A stretch of DNA of 64,000 bases from Carboxydothermus islandicus (GCF_001950325.1 NZ_BDJL01000035.1:1-64000), one strand, 5' to 3'. Positions 14,957-24,259 are shown, counted from the first letter of the stretch. Notes: generated from the sequence alone by a model not told the origin. Numbers and translations: made by a program.

Positions 14957-16469
14957 AAACTACTACTTCTTTGGTGGTGGTAGAGGCTGGAGTGGTGAGT
15001 TCAACGGTTTTTACCTTGCCCTGGGGTTGGGCCACCGTAAATTTTACCACGGTGTTGGCCGGCGCCGGGAGGGTTAACCTACCGGTTACCGGGTGGATGT
15101 AGCCCACATCTATAAAATCCTGGCCTTTGGCACTAAACGAGACTATTCCCTCGAGGGGTTTTCCAATGGAATTTTGATTTATTATTTTTAGATAGGAGGC
15201 TTCTTCGAGATAGTTTAAAATTTTCCCGGCATCAGGAATTCCCCAGCCATAACCAAAGGTTGGTTTACCGGCAAAGCTTCCCGAAATTTTTAAAAGGCTA
15301 AAAAGCGTCTCTGGAGCTAACTTATATTTTTCAGTGATTGCGGCAAGCATGCCAGAAATTATCGGTGCTGCAGCGGAACTTCCGCTTTGGGAGGCGTATC
15401 CTTTGCTCCAGGTAGATACGACACTAACTCCCGGAGCTAAAAGGTCTGGCTTTAAATAATAGGGAAAACGAAAAGTAGCAGTTCGGGGAGTTACAAATTC
15501 AGTGTTGCTAAAGGTGGCCGGGTAAAGAAATTTATAATTTGTGGTTTTGGGATAAAAGTCCAATGCTCCAACGCCCAAAACTCCGGGGATGTTTCCGGGG
15601 CTTGAGGACGTTCCGGGGCCATCATTGCCAATGGCTGCTACCGGCAGGATGCCTAAAAGCAGAAGATTGACCATAGGTTGAATGAGGAGAGATAAAAATC
15701 CTTCAACCCCCCACGACATATTAACTATGCTAATATTTTTTTGTAAAGCTATATACTGAAGGCCGGCGATTACTTGCTCTAAGCTACCGGAACCATCACG
15801 GTCTAGAACTTTTACCGAAAAAAGTTTTGCTGCGGGGGCAATTCCCAGGGGGTTATCTTTTGTACCGGCAACAATTAAACCTCCGGTAAAAGTACCGTGA
15901 CCATTATCATCAAAAGCTTCGCTTGGTTTACCCGGAATCACCTTACCGTCTTGCTTCACCTTTGCCCAGCCTACGATTTTCCCCAAGAGATTGGGATGCC
16001 TGGGATTTATTCCGGTATCCAAATGGCCTACCACTATTCCATTTCCAAACAATCCCTTATCCCAAAGGGCATAGGCATTTACCGGTTTATATTGCCAGAG
16101 GCTTTCCTTAAAAGGAGCCCGGGGAGGGTGGTAGATTTTTCGACGGGTAACGGGGATTTTCATTCTTTGCTCCGCTAAATCAATGCTTCTTACTTCGGGA
16201 TTTTCTAAAAGCTTTTGAATAGTATCCGCATCAAGCTCGGCAATAAACCCCGGTAAAAGCCAGAAACTTTTTGCCTTATCAGCTCGAACTCCTAAAAGTT
16301 TTTTAACCTTTTCCTCAAGATGTTTTTCCAATGTTGAAATTACTTCTTCCCGCTCAAGGCTCCGGTAAAAAGGCGCTTCGAAAATTACCGCAACCTTAAC
16401 CGTTTCTCCTATCTTTAGGGTAGAAAGTTTTTCTTTTAAAACTTTTCCCACTTTATTCTTACCTGCCAT
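14955..16469 (-). CDS. Subtilisin-like serine protease (S8 family)
   Basis: A 504-residue protease with the S8 triad: Asp in VVGHLDTGINPRHPN (near residue 150), His in DDNGHGTFTGGLIVAG (near 190), Ser in QSGSSAAAPIISGM (near 365), and the oxyanion Asn in AAIGNDGPGTSSSPG. Residues 1-110 look like an I9-type propeptide (VAVIFEAPFY, LPGFIAELDADTIQKLLENP). No signal peptide is visible, so it is either intracellular or exported another way. A short beta-rich tail follows the catalytic domain. ATG 16469 has AGAGG eight bases upstream and is preferred to GTG 16478. The stop codon lies within a REP-like repeat, so the last residues may have been altered by repeat insertion. Confidence 0.9.
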   Translation of the reverse strand: MAGKNKVGKVLKEKLSTLKIGETVKVAVIFEAPFYRSLEREEVISTLEKHLEEKVKKLLGVRADKAKSFWLLPGFIAELDADTIQKLLENPEVRSIDLAEQRMKIPVTRRKIYHPPRAPFKESLWQYKPVNAYALWDKGLFGNGIVVGHLDTGINPRHPNLLGKIVGWAKVKQDGKVIPGKPSEAFDDNGHGTFTGGLIVAGTKDNPLGIAPAAKLFSVKVLDRDGSGSLEQVIAGLQYIALQKNISIVNMSWGVEGFLSLLIQPMVNLLLLGILPVAAIGNDGPGTSSSPGNIPGVLGVGALDFYPKTTNYKFLYPATFSNTEFVTPRTATFRFPYYLKPDLLAPGVSVVSTWSKGYASQSGSSAAAPIISGMLAAITEKYKLAPETLFSLLKISGSFAGKPTFGYGWGIPDAGKILNYLEEASYLKIINQNSIGKPLEGIVSFSAKGQDFIDVGYIHPVTGRLTLPAPANTVVKFTVAQPQGKVKTVELTTPASTTTKEVVV

Positions 16470-16575
16470 TTTTGTCACCTCTTTCCAGTTCTCTTAATAA
16501 AATATGAAATTGCTAATGCCAAGGTAACTTTTTATTTTGTGCGTCTTTGGTAACAATACCATAGGGGTGAATTTT

Positions 16576-16749
16576 ATGTACTGTACTTTTTGTAACTCGT
16601 TTAGGAAAAAGGGTATTTGGCTTTTAGGCCGTTTTTTATGCCGGGAATGCGAAAAGGAGCTAACCAGTATCCGGCCGGTTAATCCTGCCTATCCGTTTAT
16701 CGTCAAAAGGTTTCGAAACTTTTTCTTAAAACAAAGGCAGTTATGGTAA
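16576..16749 (+). CDS. csfB: Gin/CsfB-type sigma-G inhibitor
   Basis: A 57-residue zinc-binding protein: MYCTFCNSFRKKGIWLLGRF then LCRECEKEL, giving two CxxC pairs (C3/C6, C22/C25). This matches Gin (CsfB), an anti-sigma factor that restrains sigma-G (and sigma-E) during sporulation. In Bacillus the gene stands near the same decarboxylase-tmk-holB group, which supports the call. ATG 16576 follows GGGGTGA by seven bases; an upstream in-frame ATG (16537) has no such site. Confidence 0.85.
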   Translation: MYCTFCNSFRKKGIWLLGRFLCRECEKELTSIRPVNPAYPFIVKRFRNFFLKQRQLW

Positions 16750-16784
16750 AATTATTGTAAAAGGTTAAATCTTAAGGAGAAGTT

Positions 16785-18113
16785 ATGTCGGGTTTAATAG
16801 ATAAAATCCAAAAACATATCCGAAAAAAACCTATCTCCTTCCACATGCCCGGTCATAAAAATGGCCGGTTTATACCGAAAAAAGTAAAAAATCTTTTAGG
16901 GGAGAAATATTTCAAAGCAGATCTAACCGAGCTTCCGGGGCTCGATAACCTTTATGCGCCGGAAGAGGCCATACTTAAATTAGAGGAGAAACTTTCCCGC
17001 TACTTTGGTTTACCCCGGGCTCATCTTTCGGTTAACGGTTCTACTGCTGCAGTAATAGCCTTAATGCTTTCGTTTTTTTGGCCGGGTGAAAAAATAGCGG
17101 TTGACCGGATGTCTCACGTATCTCTGTATCACGGAATGGTTTTAGGGGATTTAATTCCGGAATTTATCTATCCTCTTTGGGATGAGGAGTACGGACTTCC
17201 GGTAAATAAAACTCCTGAAGCTCACAACAAAAGTTATTTTCTGACTAACCCCGACTACCAGGGGTTAATCCGGGATTTAACGGAGCTTAAAACCGATAAG
17301 CTTCTTTTGGATGCGGCCCACGGGGGTTTAATCCCTCTGTGGCGACCGGATTTTTTTAAAAACATTGCTGGATTTGCGGTAAGCCTGCATAAAACCGGGC
17401 CCTTTCCCAACCCTCTGGCGGCGGTGGTTTTTCGGGATAAAGGGGTAGAAGTGAAACGGGCGCTAAACTTAGTCCAAACCACCAGCCCTTCGTACCCTTT
17501 GATGGCTGCGGCCGAGGGTGGGGTTGACATGCTATTAAAGGTTGGTGGTCGTGCCTTTCAAAAAGCCAAGGAGTTTTCGGACCATTTTAAGGAGTACTTG
17601 AAAAAACGGGGAATCGGGTTTTTTCAGGATAAATACCCGGCGGATCCTTTAAAAGTTACCATAAAAGCGGCGGATTTGGGTGTTTCCGGAGAAAAAATTG
17701 CCGGGAAACTAAGGAAAAAGGGAATTTACCCGGAGGCTTACGGCCCGGGTTATGTGCTTTTTATGTTTTCCCCGGGTAATACCGAAAAAGATGTCAAAAA
17801 GCTTATAAACATTATTGAAACAATAAAAGGGAAAGAGAAAAAAATCATTATCCCGAAAAATCCTTTTAGTTTTCAGCCGGAAATAAAATTAACCCCGCGG
17901 GAAGTGTATTATGCCCGAGAAAAGCTTGTGGATTTAAAAGCTTCTGTGGGTTATACTGCCCGGGATGGGGTTACGATCTATCCCCCGGGAGCACCGGTTC
18001 TTTATCCGGGGGAAGAAATTACCAAAGAAGCAGTGGAGTATTTACAGTATCATTTACAATTGGGAGTAAAGGTAACCGGGATATATGATGGCAGGATAAA
18101 GGTGGTAAGGTAA
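16785..18113 (+). CDS. Orn/Lys/Arg decarboxylase family protein (YaaO type)
   Basis: A 442-residue PLP-dependent decarboxylase: FHMPGHKNGR at the start, LSVNGSTAAVIALML, DAAHGGLIPLW, and the PLP lysine in SLHKTGPFPN (near residue 205). The family decarboxylates lysine, arginine or ornithine to polyamine precursors. Length matches the short YaaO/SpeA-like Firmicute forms rather than the 700-residue enterobacterial enzymes. Substrate cannot be assigned by sight. Its stop overlaps the tmk start by one base, so the two are coupled. Confidence 0.87.
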   Translation: MSGLIDKIQKHIRKKPISFHMPGHKNGRFIPKKVKNLLGEKYFKADLTELPGLDNLYAPEEAILKLEEKLSRYFGLPRAHLSVNGSTAAVIALMLSFFWPGEKIAVDRMSHVSLYHGMVLGDLIPEFIYPLWDEEYGLPVNKTPEAHNKSYFLTNPDYQGLIRDLTELKTDKLLLDAAHGGLIPLWRPDFFKNIAGFAVSLHKTGPFPNPLAAVVFRDKGVEVKRALNLVQTTSPSYPLMAAAEGGVDMLLKVGGRAFQKAKEFSDHFKEYLKKRGIGFFQDKYPADPLKVTIKAADLGVSGEKIAGKLRKKGIYPEAYGPGYVLFMFSPGNTEKDVKKLINIIETIKGKEKKIIIPKNPFSFQPEIKLTPREVYYAREKLVDLKASVGYTARDGVTIYPPGAPVLYPGEEITKEAVEYLQYHLQLGVKVTGIYDGRIKVVR

Positions 18114-18724
18114 TGCGCGGTAAATTTATAACCATTGAAGGGGTGGAAGGGTCGGGGAAAACCACCCAGATCCAATATATTGCCAGGTATCTTACAGAAA
18201 AAAATATCCCCCACATTATCACCCGGGAGCCCGGGGGTACTGCTTTGGGGAGAAAAATCCGGGAGCTTTTATTAAACCCCACCTACCCGGTGGTACCGGA
18301 GGCAGAAATTCTTTTATACCTTGCTGACCGGGCCCAGCACGTGGGGGAAAAGATAATTCCCCATTTGGATAAAGGGGTATGGGTGATTTCCGACCGGTAT
18401 TTTGATTCCACGTTGGCTTATCAGGGTTATGGCCGGGGATTTGACCTGAACCTTCTAAAAAGTTTCATAGCTTTTGCTACCAAAGGTTTAATTCCTGATT
18501 TAACAATCTTAATTGACCTTCCTCCGGCAGTAGGATTGTCCCGGGTTAAAAGCCGGGGGGAATACGACCGCTTGGAGCGGGAAACTGTGGAATTTCACCA
18601 AAGGGTAAGGGAAGGCTTTTTACAACTGGCCAAAGATCAGCGGTTTCGGGTGGTGGATGGCCGGAAAAATCCCGAGGAAATTTTTTTGGAAATCAAAGGC
18701 TTTTTGGAGGGGCTAAATGGATAA
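18113..18724 (+). CDS. tmk: Thymidylate kinase
   Basis: A 203-residue kinase converting dTMP to dTDP. P-loop IEGVEGSGKTTQIQY (about residues 8-22), DRx motif in WVISDRYFDSTLAYQGYGRG and the LID region SRGEYDRLERE. Basic and acidic LID residues suggest a Bacillus-like arrangement. It overlaps the next gene, holB, by eight bases, as usual in Firmicutes. Confidence 0.96.
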   Translation: MRGKFITIEGVEGSGKTTQIQYIARYLTEKNIPHIITREPGGTALGRKIRELLLNPTYPVVPEAEILLYLADRAQHVGEKIIPHLDKGVWVISDRYFDSTLAYQGYGRGFDLNLLKSFIAFATKGLIPDLTILIDLPPAVGLSRVKSRGEYDRLERETVEFHQRVREGFLQLAKDQRFRVVDGRKNPEEIFLEIKGFLEGLNG

Positions 18725-19520
18725 CCTAATTATAGAAGCTTTAAATCAGGATAAGCTCAGTCATGCGTATTTAATAACTTCACCGGTGCTTGAGGCGGTA
18801 GTGGATTTTGCCCGAAGGACCGCCCGGGAAATCTTAATAAAATCGGCCAATGACCCCGTGGAGGCAGCAAACCTTTTTGAGGCGGGAACTCATCCGGATT
18901 TTCTCTGGCTTGCACCCGATGGGAGCTCCTTTAAAATCTGGCAGGTCAATGAAGTGTTGATCCCCAAAGTTTACCTTACTCCCCAAAAGGGCAGCCGCAA
19001 GGTAGTAGTTTTAGAAGAAGTAGATAAAATGACCCTTGATGCCGCCAATGCTTTTTTAAAAACGCTGGAGGAACCGCCGGCAGGGGTTACTTACCTTTTA
19101 ATTGCTACCATGCCGGAAAAGGTGCTTCCGACTATTCATTCCCGCTGCCAAAAAGTTAAGGTTTCCGCCGAAGATTTTACAGGCCAGTATAAAGGGGATG
19201 CGGAAAAGTTTTATGAGCTTTTAACTTTGTCCTGGGAGGAGTTTTATAAGAAGACGGAAAAGATTACCCGGGAAGAGCTAAATAATCTTTTGCTGGCAGG
19301 AGAATTAATTCTCCGGGATGCGCTGATTGTTGATAAGGGCTCGGATAAATTGTTTTATCCGGATCTTTTCGATAAAGCACGGGAGTTAAACCGTTTAGGT
19401 GAAGAGGAAATTTACCGTTTACTTAATCGTTTGGAAGAGTTTTTGGCCAAAGCCCGTTTAAATTTAAATCCCAGGCTTGTGTTAGAAAACCTTTATCTTA
19501 GCTTTAGCTTTCACAAGTAG
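18717..19520 (+). CDS. holB: DNA polymerase III delta-prime subunit
   Basis: A 267-residue clamp-loader subunit. It keeps the AAA+ core (DKLSHAYLITSPVLE, VVVLEEVDKMTLDAANAFLKTLEEPPAGVTYLLIA, HSRCQKVKV) but has no usable Walker A, as expected of delta-prime. The zinc-finger cysteines of many delta-prime proteins appear absent. It is shorter than the usual 320-330 residues, mainly in the C-terminal collar. The place in tmk-holB-ricT-yabA is canonical. Confidence 0.88.
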   Translation: MDNLIIEALNQDKLSHAYLITSPVLEAVVDFARRTAREILIKSANDPVEAANLFEAGTHPDFLWLAPDGSSFKIWQVNEVLIPKVYLTPQKGSRKVVVLEEVDKMTLDAANAFLKTLEEPPAGVTYLLIATMPEKVLPTIHSRCQKVKVSAEDFTGQYKGDAEKFYELLTLSWEEFYKKTEKITREELNNLLLAGELILRDALIVDKGSDKLFYPDLFDKARELNRLGEEEIYRLLNRLEEFLAKARLNLNPRLVLENLYLSFSFHK

Positions 19521-19575
19521 TAAACTTTGAAAAAATAATTTATAATAAAAACAATTATAAATTTGGAGGAGTAAT

Positions 19576-20424
19576 ATGCCAAAAGTAGTTGGGATTCGCT
19601 TTAAAAAAGCGGGGAAGATTTATTATTTTGACCCGTTAGACATAGATTTTCAATACGGTGATGGTGCTATAGTTGAAACCATCCGGGGGGTAGAATACGG
19701 CGAAGTAATGATTCCACCCAAAGAAGTTCCTGAAGAGGAATTGGTTTTACCGCTAAAACCGGTAATTCGCAAAGCTACCCCGGAGGACTTAGAAATTGTG
19801 CGGGAAAATAAAAAAAGGGAAAAGAAAGCCTTTGCTATTTGCCTGGAGAAAATTGCCCAGCACGGACTTCCCATGAAACTTGTAGGAGTAGAGTATACCT
19901 TTGACCGCAATAAAGTAATTTTTTACTTTACCGCTGACGGACGGATTGACTTCAGGGAACTGGTCCGGGATTTAGCAGCGGTGTTTAAAACCAGGATTGA
20001 GCTTCGGCAAATTGGTGTTAGGGATGAAGCGAAAATGATCGGCGGCCTCGGTTGTTGCGGGCGGGAACTTTGCTGTGCTTCCTGGCTTTCGGAATTTGCG
20101 CCGGTTTCAATTAAAATGGCCAAAGAGCAAAACCTCACTTTAAACCCCACCAAGATTTCCGGTATTTGCGGTCGCCTGATGTGCTGCCTCAAATTTGAAA
20201 GCGATACTTACGAGCAGGTCAAAGACGATTATCCGGAAGTTGGCGAAACGGTGCTTACTCCCATGGGAGAAGGTAAGGTTACCGGCGTAAATATCTTCAG
20301 GAAAACCGTGTATGTGGAGTTAAAGGAACAAAAGCATGTCAAGGAGTTCCCGGCGGAAGAGGTAGTGGCTAAAGAGGAAGTAGAGGAGGGTGAGGTATTT
20401 GAACAATCTTTCGACCCTTCTTAA
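19576..20424 (+). CDS. ricT: PSP1-domain protein RicT (YaaT)
   Basis: A 282-residue protein with a PSP1 C-terminal domain. The cysteine-rich segment IGGLGCCGRELCCASWLS then GICGRLMCCLKFE (about residues 155-215) is diagnostic: in Bacillus RicT, with RicA and RicF, carries Fe-S clusters and affects mRNA processing by RNase Y. C-terminal residues are acidic. ATG 19576 follows TTTGGAGGAG. An AT-rich upstream stretch with TATAAT near 19542 may be its own promoter. Confidence 0.93.
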   Translation: MPKVVGIRFKKAGKIYYFDPLDIDFQYGDGAIVETIRGVEYGEVMIPPKEVPEEELVLPLKPVIRKATPEDLEIVRENKKREKKAFAICLEKIAQHGLPMKLVGVEYTFDRNKVIFYFTADGRIDFRELVRDLAAVFKTRIELRQIGVRDEAKMIGGLGCCGRELCCASWLSEFAPVSIKMAKEQNLTLNPTKISGICGRLMCCLKFESDTYEQVKDDYPEVGETVLTPMGEGKVTGVNIFRKTVYVELKEQKHVKEFPAEEVVAKEEVEEGEVFEQSFDPS

Positions 20425-20755
20425 CCAGTTTGAGGAAAATATAAAAAAGCTTTTAGAAGAATATTTAGAAATTAAAGCCTATGTTTCCCAGCTTGAAGAG
20501 GAGAATCAAAAGCTACGCCAGGAGGTTATCAAGTTTTACAAGCCACTGCAGGAAGAAGCCAAAAAAGAAAAAAAGCCCGGGCCCGGATTTCAAAACTTAG
20601 CCCGCCTTTACCAGGAGGGGTTTCATGTTTGCCATGCGCATTTTGGCGAAGCCCGGGACGATGAAGACTGCCTCTGGTGTATAACTTTTATCAAAGGAAG
20701 AAACAACGAGCGAGGGGAAGGAATTGACGAGGAAATTAGAAAAACTGCCCCCTGA
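20399..20755 (+). CDS. yabA: YabA-like replication initiation control protein
   Basis: About 118 residues: an N-terminal leucine-zipper-like coiled coil (residues 8-50, FEENIKKLLEEYLEIK, QLEEENQKLRQEV) and a C-terminal zinc module with CHAHFGEARDDEDCLWC (H/Cx_nCxxC). In Bacillus YabA binds DnaA and DnaN and restrains initiation. Context between ricT and the methyltransferase is canonical. TTG at 20399 is favoured: GAGGAGGG lies eight bases upstream. GTG at 20390 is in frame but sits on that site. It overlaps ricT and the next gene. Confidence 0.87.
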   Translation: MNNLSTLLNQFEENIKKLLEEYLEIKAYVSQLEEENQKLRQEVIKFYKPLQEEAKKEKKPGPGFQNLARLYQEGFHVCHAHFGEARDDEDCLWCITFIKGRNNERGEGIDEEIRKTAP

Positions 20756-21473
20756 TCGGGTGGACGATTTAAAAAGAGCCGGGCTGAAGATTTACCAGAA
20801 TCCGGCGCTTTTTTGTTTTGCGATTGATAGTGTCCTCCTGGCCTGGTTTGCCAAAACTGCTCCCAACGACCGGATAGTGGACCTGGGAACGGGCAACGGG
20901 GTTGTTCCCCTGCTTTTGTATGGAAGAAACCGGGAAATCGGGAAAATATACGGCATTGAAATCCAGGAAAAGCTGTACCGGTTGGCGGTAAAATCTGTAG
21001 CTTTAAACAAGCTTGAAGAAAAAATCGAAATAATCCTGGGGGATTTAAAAGATGCACCCGCTATCCTCGGGAAGGGTTTTGATGTGGTAACCGCCAATCC
21101 ACCTTATCGCAAAAAGGGAGAGGGGCGCTTAAATCCCGTGCCGGAAGTAGCGATAGCCCGGCATGAGCTTTTAACTACCTTAGAAGACGTGGTGGCAACA
21201 GCGACTAAACTTTTAAAGCCCCGGGGGAGTTTTTATTTAGTGCATCTACCCGAAAGGCTTCCGGAAATCTTTACCCATTTTACCCGGTATAAACTAAATC
21301 CCGAAGTGTTACTGCCGGTGCAGCCCAAGCCCGGAGAGAATGTAAACCTTGTTTTAATAAAAGCGGTTAAGGGGAGCCGGCGCAAATTAGAGTTTTTAGC
21401 TCCTCTGTGGGTTTATGAAAAAGACGGTCAATATTCCGAACAGGTGCGCCGGATATTTGAGGGGGAAGAATAA
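20724..21473 (+). CDS. TrmN6-like adenine-N6 methyltransferase
   Basis: A 249-residue Rossmann methyltransferase. SAM site IVDLGTGNGVVPLLL (about residues 46-60) and catalytic NPPY in VTANPPYRKKGEG (about 117-129), the signature of N6-adenine or N-amino methyltransferases. It corresponds to the YabB/TrmN6 group that modifies A37 of tRNA1(Val) in E. coli; the Firmicute substrate is not established. TTG 20724 is preceded by GGGGAAGGAA. It overlaps yabA and touches rsmI. Confidence 0.88.
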   Translation: MTRKLEKLPPDRVDDLKRAGLKIYQNPALFCFAIDSVLLAWFAKTAPNDRIVDLGTGNGVVPLLLYGRNREIGKIYGIEIQEKLYRLAVKSVALNKLEEKIEIILGDLKDAPAILGKGFDVVTANPPYRKKGEGRLNPVPEVAIARHELLTTLEDVVATATKLLKPRGSFYLVHLPERLPEIFTHFTRYKLNPEVLLPVQPKPGENVNLVLIKAVKGSRRKLEFLAPLWVYEKDGQYSEQVRRIFEGEE

Positions 21474-22285
21474 TGGGAACCTTATATTTGGTACCAACAC
21501 CCCTTGGCAACTTAAAAGATATTACCTTAAGGGCATTAGATACCTTAAAAGAAGTAGATATCATAGCCGCCGAAGACACCCGGCATACTTTAAAGCTCTT
21601 AAACCATTATGAAATAAAAAAACCCCTTCTATCATACCACGAACACAACCGCCGGGAAGCGGGGGAAAAAATCCTTGAACTTTTAGCCCAGGGGAAAAAA
21701 GTAGCTCTGGTAACCGATGCCGGAACTCCTGGGATATCCGACCCGGGGGAGGATATTGTTCGGGAAGCTTTAAAGGAGGGATATAAAGTCGAAGCTCTGC
21801 CGGGAGCTTCGGCTTTAATTGTGGCTCTGGCGGCCAGCGGCCTTAGCACTTCCCGCTTCTGCTTTGAAGGATTTTTACCCCGAAAAGCCGGGGAGCGGGA
21901 GAAATGGTTACGGGAACTTTCCCGGGAAAAAAGGACCCTGGTTTTTTACGAAGCTCCCCACCGGCTTCTTAAAACTTTGGAAGATTTAGCCAGGCATTTT
22001 GGAGAAAAGCGCCAAATGGTGGCAGCCCGGGAGCTTACCAAAATCCATGAAGAGTATATCCGGGGAAGCATCGCCGAGGTTTTCTCTCATTTTAGAAAAA
22101 ATGAACCAAAGGGAGAGTTTGTCTTGGTGGTAGAAGGTGCACCTCCGGAAGAAAAAAACGTGGAGGAATTTGTGCGGGAATGCATAGAAAAAGGTTTATC
22201 CCAGAAAGAGGCAGTTTTACTTGGCCGCGAACTTGGCTTTAAGAAAAATGAAATTTATAAATTGTATCTTTTGCAGAAAAAATGA
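21473..22285 (+). CDS. rsmI: 16S rRNA (cytidine-1402 2'-O) methyltransferase
   Basis: A 270-residue tetrapyrrole-methylase-fold enzyme. MGTLYLVPTPLGNLKDITLR at the start, IAAEDTRHTLKLLNHYEI, SYHEHN, VTDAGTPGISDPGE (SAM binding) and EALPGASALIVALAASGL are family hallmarks. It methylates C1402 of 16S rRNA, with RsmH acting on the base. Its ATG overlaps the stop of the preceding methyltransferase. The gene ends inside the stem of a terminator. Confidence 0.95.
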   Translation: MGTLYLVPTPLGNLKDITLRALDTLKEVDIIAAEDTRHTLKLLNHYEIKKPLLSYHEHNRREAGEKILELLAQGKKVALVTDAGTPGISDPGEDIVREALKEGYKVEALPGASALIVALAASGLSTSRFCFEGFLPRKAGEREKWLRELSREKRTLVFYEAPHRLLKTLEDLARHFGEKRQMVAARELTKIHEEYIRGSIAEVFSHFRKNEPKGEFVLVVEGAPPEEKNVEEFVRECIEKGLSQKEAVLLGRELGFKKNEIYKLYLLQKK

Positions 22286-22318
22286 AGGCAAGTCTTAATG
22301 CTAAGACTTGCCTTTTTT
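22285..22318. terminator. Bidirectional terminator after rsmI
   Basis: AAGGCAAGTCTTA (22285-22297) and TAAGACTTGCCTT (22302-22314) form a perfect 13-bp stem with a four-base loop and T/A flanks on both sides. It closes rsmI and the convergent minus-strand cytochrome operon ending at 22320. Confidence 0.92.
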
Positions 22319-22319
22319 G

Positions 22320-22712
22320 TTACTGGGCTTGGGTGTCACCCAGAATAATGGTGTTTTCTACGGGTGTATCATCTCCTAAAATTGTAGTAGTTATTGAACT
22401 ATGGTTAGAAACATTAGTTGAATCAATTGGATTAGAGTCTATTTTTTTGTCCTTTTTATTTTTACCAGGCTTTTCACCATCACTGGCTAAAACTGGTTTA
22501 GTGTTAGGAACGGGTTTTTTCAGGGCTTGATTTTGCTGGTATTGCTGGATTGCTTGGTAACGGGAGCTTTTCATTATTACTGTTTCAAGTTCCTTTGTTT
22601 TTTTAAAGGAAATATCAACTTTGTTTGTAAAAGGATTAATCAAAGTCAAGATAACTAAGGCGCTTACTACTATACCCAAAATCCAGTAGTAAAACTTAAT
22701 ATTTTTTTCCAT
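22320..22712 (-). CDS. Small single-pass membrane protein in the cytochrome operon
   Basis: A 130-residue protein not recognised from any family. One membrane segment lies at residues 7-27 (FYYWILGIVVSALVILTLIN), followed by a charged, probably extracellular, polar tail rich in Gln, Asn, Ser, Thr and Lys with no cysteine or haem motif. It is 14 bases behind the multihaem cytochrome gene and last in the minus-strand set, so a role as a surface linker or stabiliser of the cytochrome is possible but unproven. AAAGGAGG precedes its start. Confidence 0.7.
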   Translation of the reverse strand: MEKNIKFYYWILGIVVSALVILTLINPFTNKVDISFKKTKELETVIMKSSRYQAIQQYQQNQALKKPVPNTKPVLASDGEKPGKNKKDKKIDSNPIDSTNVSNHSSITTTILGDDTPVENTIILGDTQAQ

Positions 22713-22726
22713 TTAAACTACCTCCT

Positions 22727-24259
22727 TTAAGGAACATGGCAATTGGTACATTTGGTACCAGCACCTGGTGGAAGAGGCATAAATTGTATATGGTCAAAAA
22801 GGGCTGGTTTCCATGACACTGTATTATGGCAAAGTTCACACCGGTTGCTTAGATTTTTATGATACGAGAAATCTGGAGGATAATGGCATTCAACGCATTT
22901 TTTCTTGGTTGTTTGATGGCTAAAGTTTGTTTTTTTCCAATCGGTTTCTTTATGACACTCTGCACAATTAATTTTCCTTAAATAATCCAAACGATGATTG
23001 ATAAAAGATGCCATGTGGCAGTTATAACATTCGTTTTTATAATTTTTATTCGTTAAGAGCGCATGTTTAAACTTTACCTGGTACCAGCTTTTACCAGAAG
23101 ATGTATGGCATTGTTGACATTCTAATTTAACGTCATTATGACTGCGACTTGGGGGAGCCTGATGGCATTTTTGGCAGTTCTGCGTATACTTTGTATGGTT
23201 AAATAATTGTTTGCCCCAGGAAGAAGTGTTATGACATTTAGCGCAATCCTGTCCATAATTTTGACGGTGAATAACACTTTTGTCATAATGACAGGTCGAA
23301 CAGTTTTTCTGCAAAACCTCTTTGCTCAGTAATTCGTGCTTAAAGGTTGTTTGGTACCAGCTTTTCGGATTGTGACAGTTTTTACAATCTATTGTAATAG
23401 GTTGGTGAAGAGTGGTTTCCGGCTTTTTATGACAAACGGAACAGTTTTTTAAGTCTGCTTTAGTGTGTTGATAGTTTAAAACTTTCCAGTGGAGCTGGCT
23501 ATGGCAACGATTGCAGTTAGTTCCATAATCTTTTGCGTGCTTACTATTTACCGTTTGGGAGTGACAGATAGTACAGGCTTTCTGGTCGTAACGGACGATT
23601 ATCTTAACATCTCCTTGAGGTTTCCAGGTGGTAGTGGTATGACAGTAAAGACAGCCGTTTTGGGTACCGGGTAAAATACCGTGTTTAACATTTTTTATAT
23701 CATGGCAATTTAAACAGTTTACTAAAGCTGTAAAGGTTAAACGGTCATGGTTGAAGGTAACTTCTTTCCAGGAGGAAAGGGTATGGCAACTGCTGCAGTC
23801 TTTACCAAAGTACTCTTTTTTTTCTTTTAGGTGATAGTTTTCCTCGGTTTTATGGCATTGGGAGCAGTTTTTTAACTCTTCTTTTGTAAATAAATGGTGG
23901 GGACTAATTGCAGTTTTTTTGGTAACTTGGCTTCCTTTATGTTCCTGATGGCAAATAAGACAGTTGGTTCTTTTTAAATTTACCTGCAGGTGGAAGAGGG
24001 AACTGGTTTTTGTCCCTTTGTCTTTAAAATACTTAGTATCATGACAGTTAATACAGCTTTTTACGACATTAATTTGAAAGGGCTTGTGGCAGGCGCTGCA
24101 ATTGTTTTGTTTTTTATTCAGGACAAAATGAGCTTTGGAAAGAGGACCAGGAGAAGCCAAGCGAGCTTTAATACTGCCCGGGCCATAAAAGAATAGCAAT
24201 AATAAAAGAATTGATAATGTAAGCCCCACAACTCCCCAGGTTTTTATCCCCAGACGCAT
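22727..24259 (-). CDS. Membrane-anchored 20-haem c-type cytochrome
   Basis: A 510-residue protein with one uncleaved-looking N-terminal membrane segment (residues 9-25) and then 20 CxxCH haem c motifs, one every 20-30 residues, through to the last (CTNCH) at the very C-terminus. No CxxxxCH variant or catalytic CxxCK is seen. Linkers repeat a loose pattern, with W at about 5 residues after many motifs (NTSSW, NPKSW, TLSSW, NTVSW), indicating internal duplication of a two-haem module. Such a string of haems carries electrons across or along the cell wall. It overlaps the start of nothing but abuts the cytochrome-b-like gene (stop/start share 24259), so the two are translationally coupled. Dissimilatory metal or humic reduction is the natural guess; no substrate is evident. 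Confidence 0.93.
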   Translation of the reverse strand: MRLGIKTWGVVGLTLSILLLLLFFYGPGSIKARLASPGPLSKAHFVLNKKQNNCSACHKPFQINVVKSCINCHDTKYFKDKGTKTSSLFHLQVNLKRTNCLICHQEHKGSQVTKKTAISPHHLFTKEELKNCSQCHKTEENYHLKEKKEYFGKDCSSCHTLSSWKEVTFNHDRLTFTALVNCLNCHDIKNVKHGILPGTQNGCLYCHTTTTWKPQGDVKIIVRYDQKACTICHSQTVNSKHAKDYGTNCNRCHSQLHWKVLNYQHTKADLKNCSVCHKKPETTLHQPITIDCKNCHNPKSWYQTTFKHELLSKEVLQKNCSTCHYDKSVIHRQNYGQDCAKCHNTSSWGKQLFNHTKYTQNCQKCHQAPPSRSHNDVKLECQQCHTSSGKSWYQVKFKHALLTNKNYKNECYNCHMASFINHRLDYLRKINCAECHKETDWKKTNFSHQTTKKKCVECHYPPDFSYHKNLSNRCELCHNTVSWKPALFDHIQFMPLPPGAGTKCTNCHVP

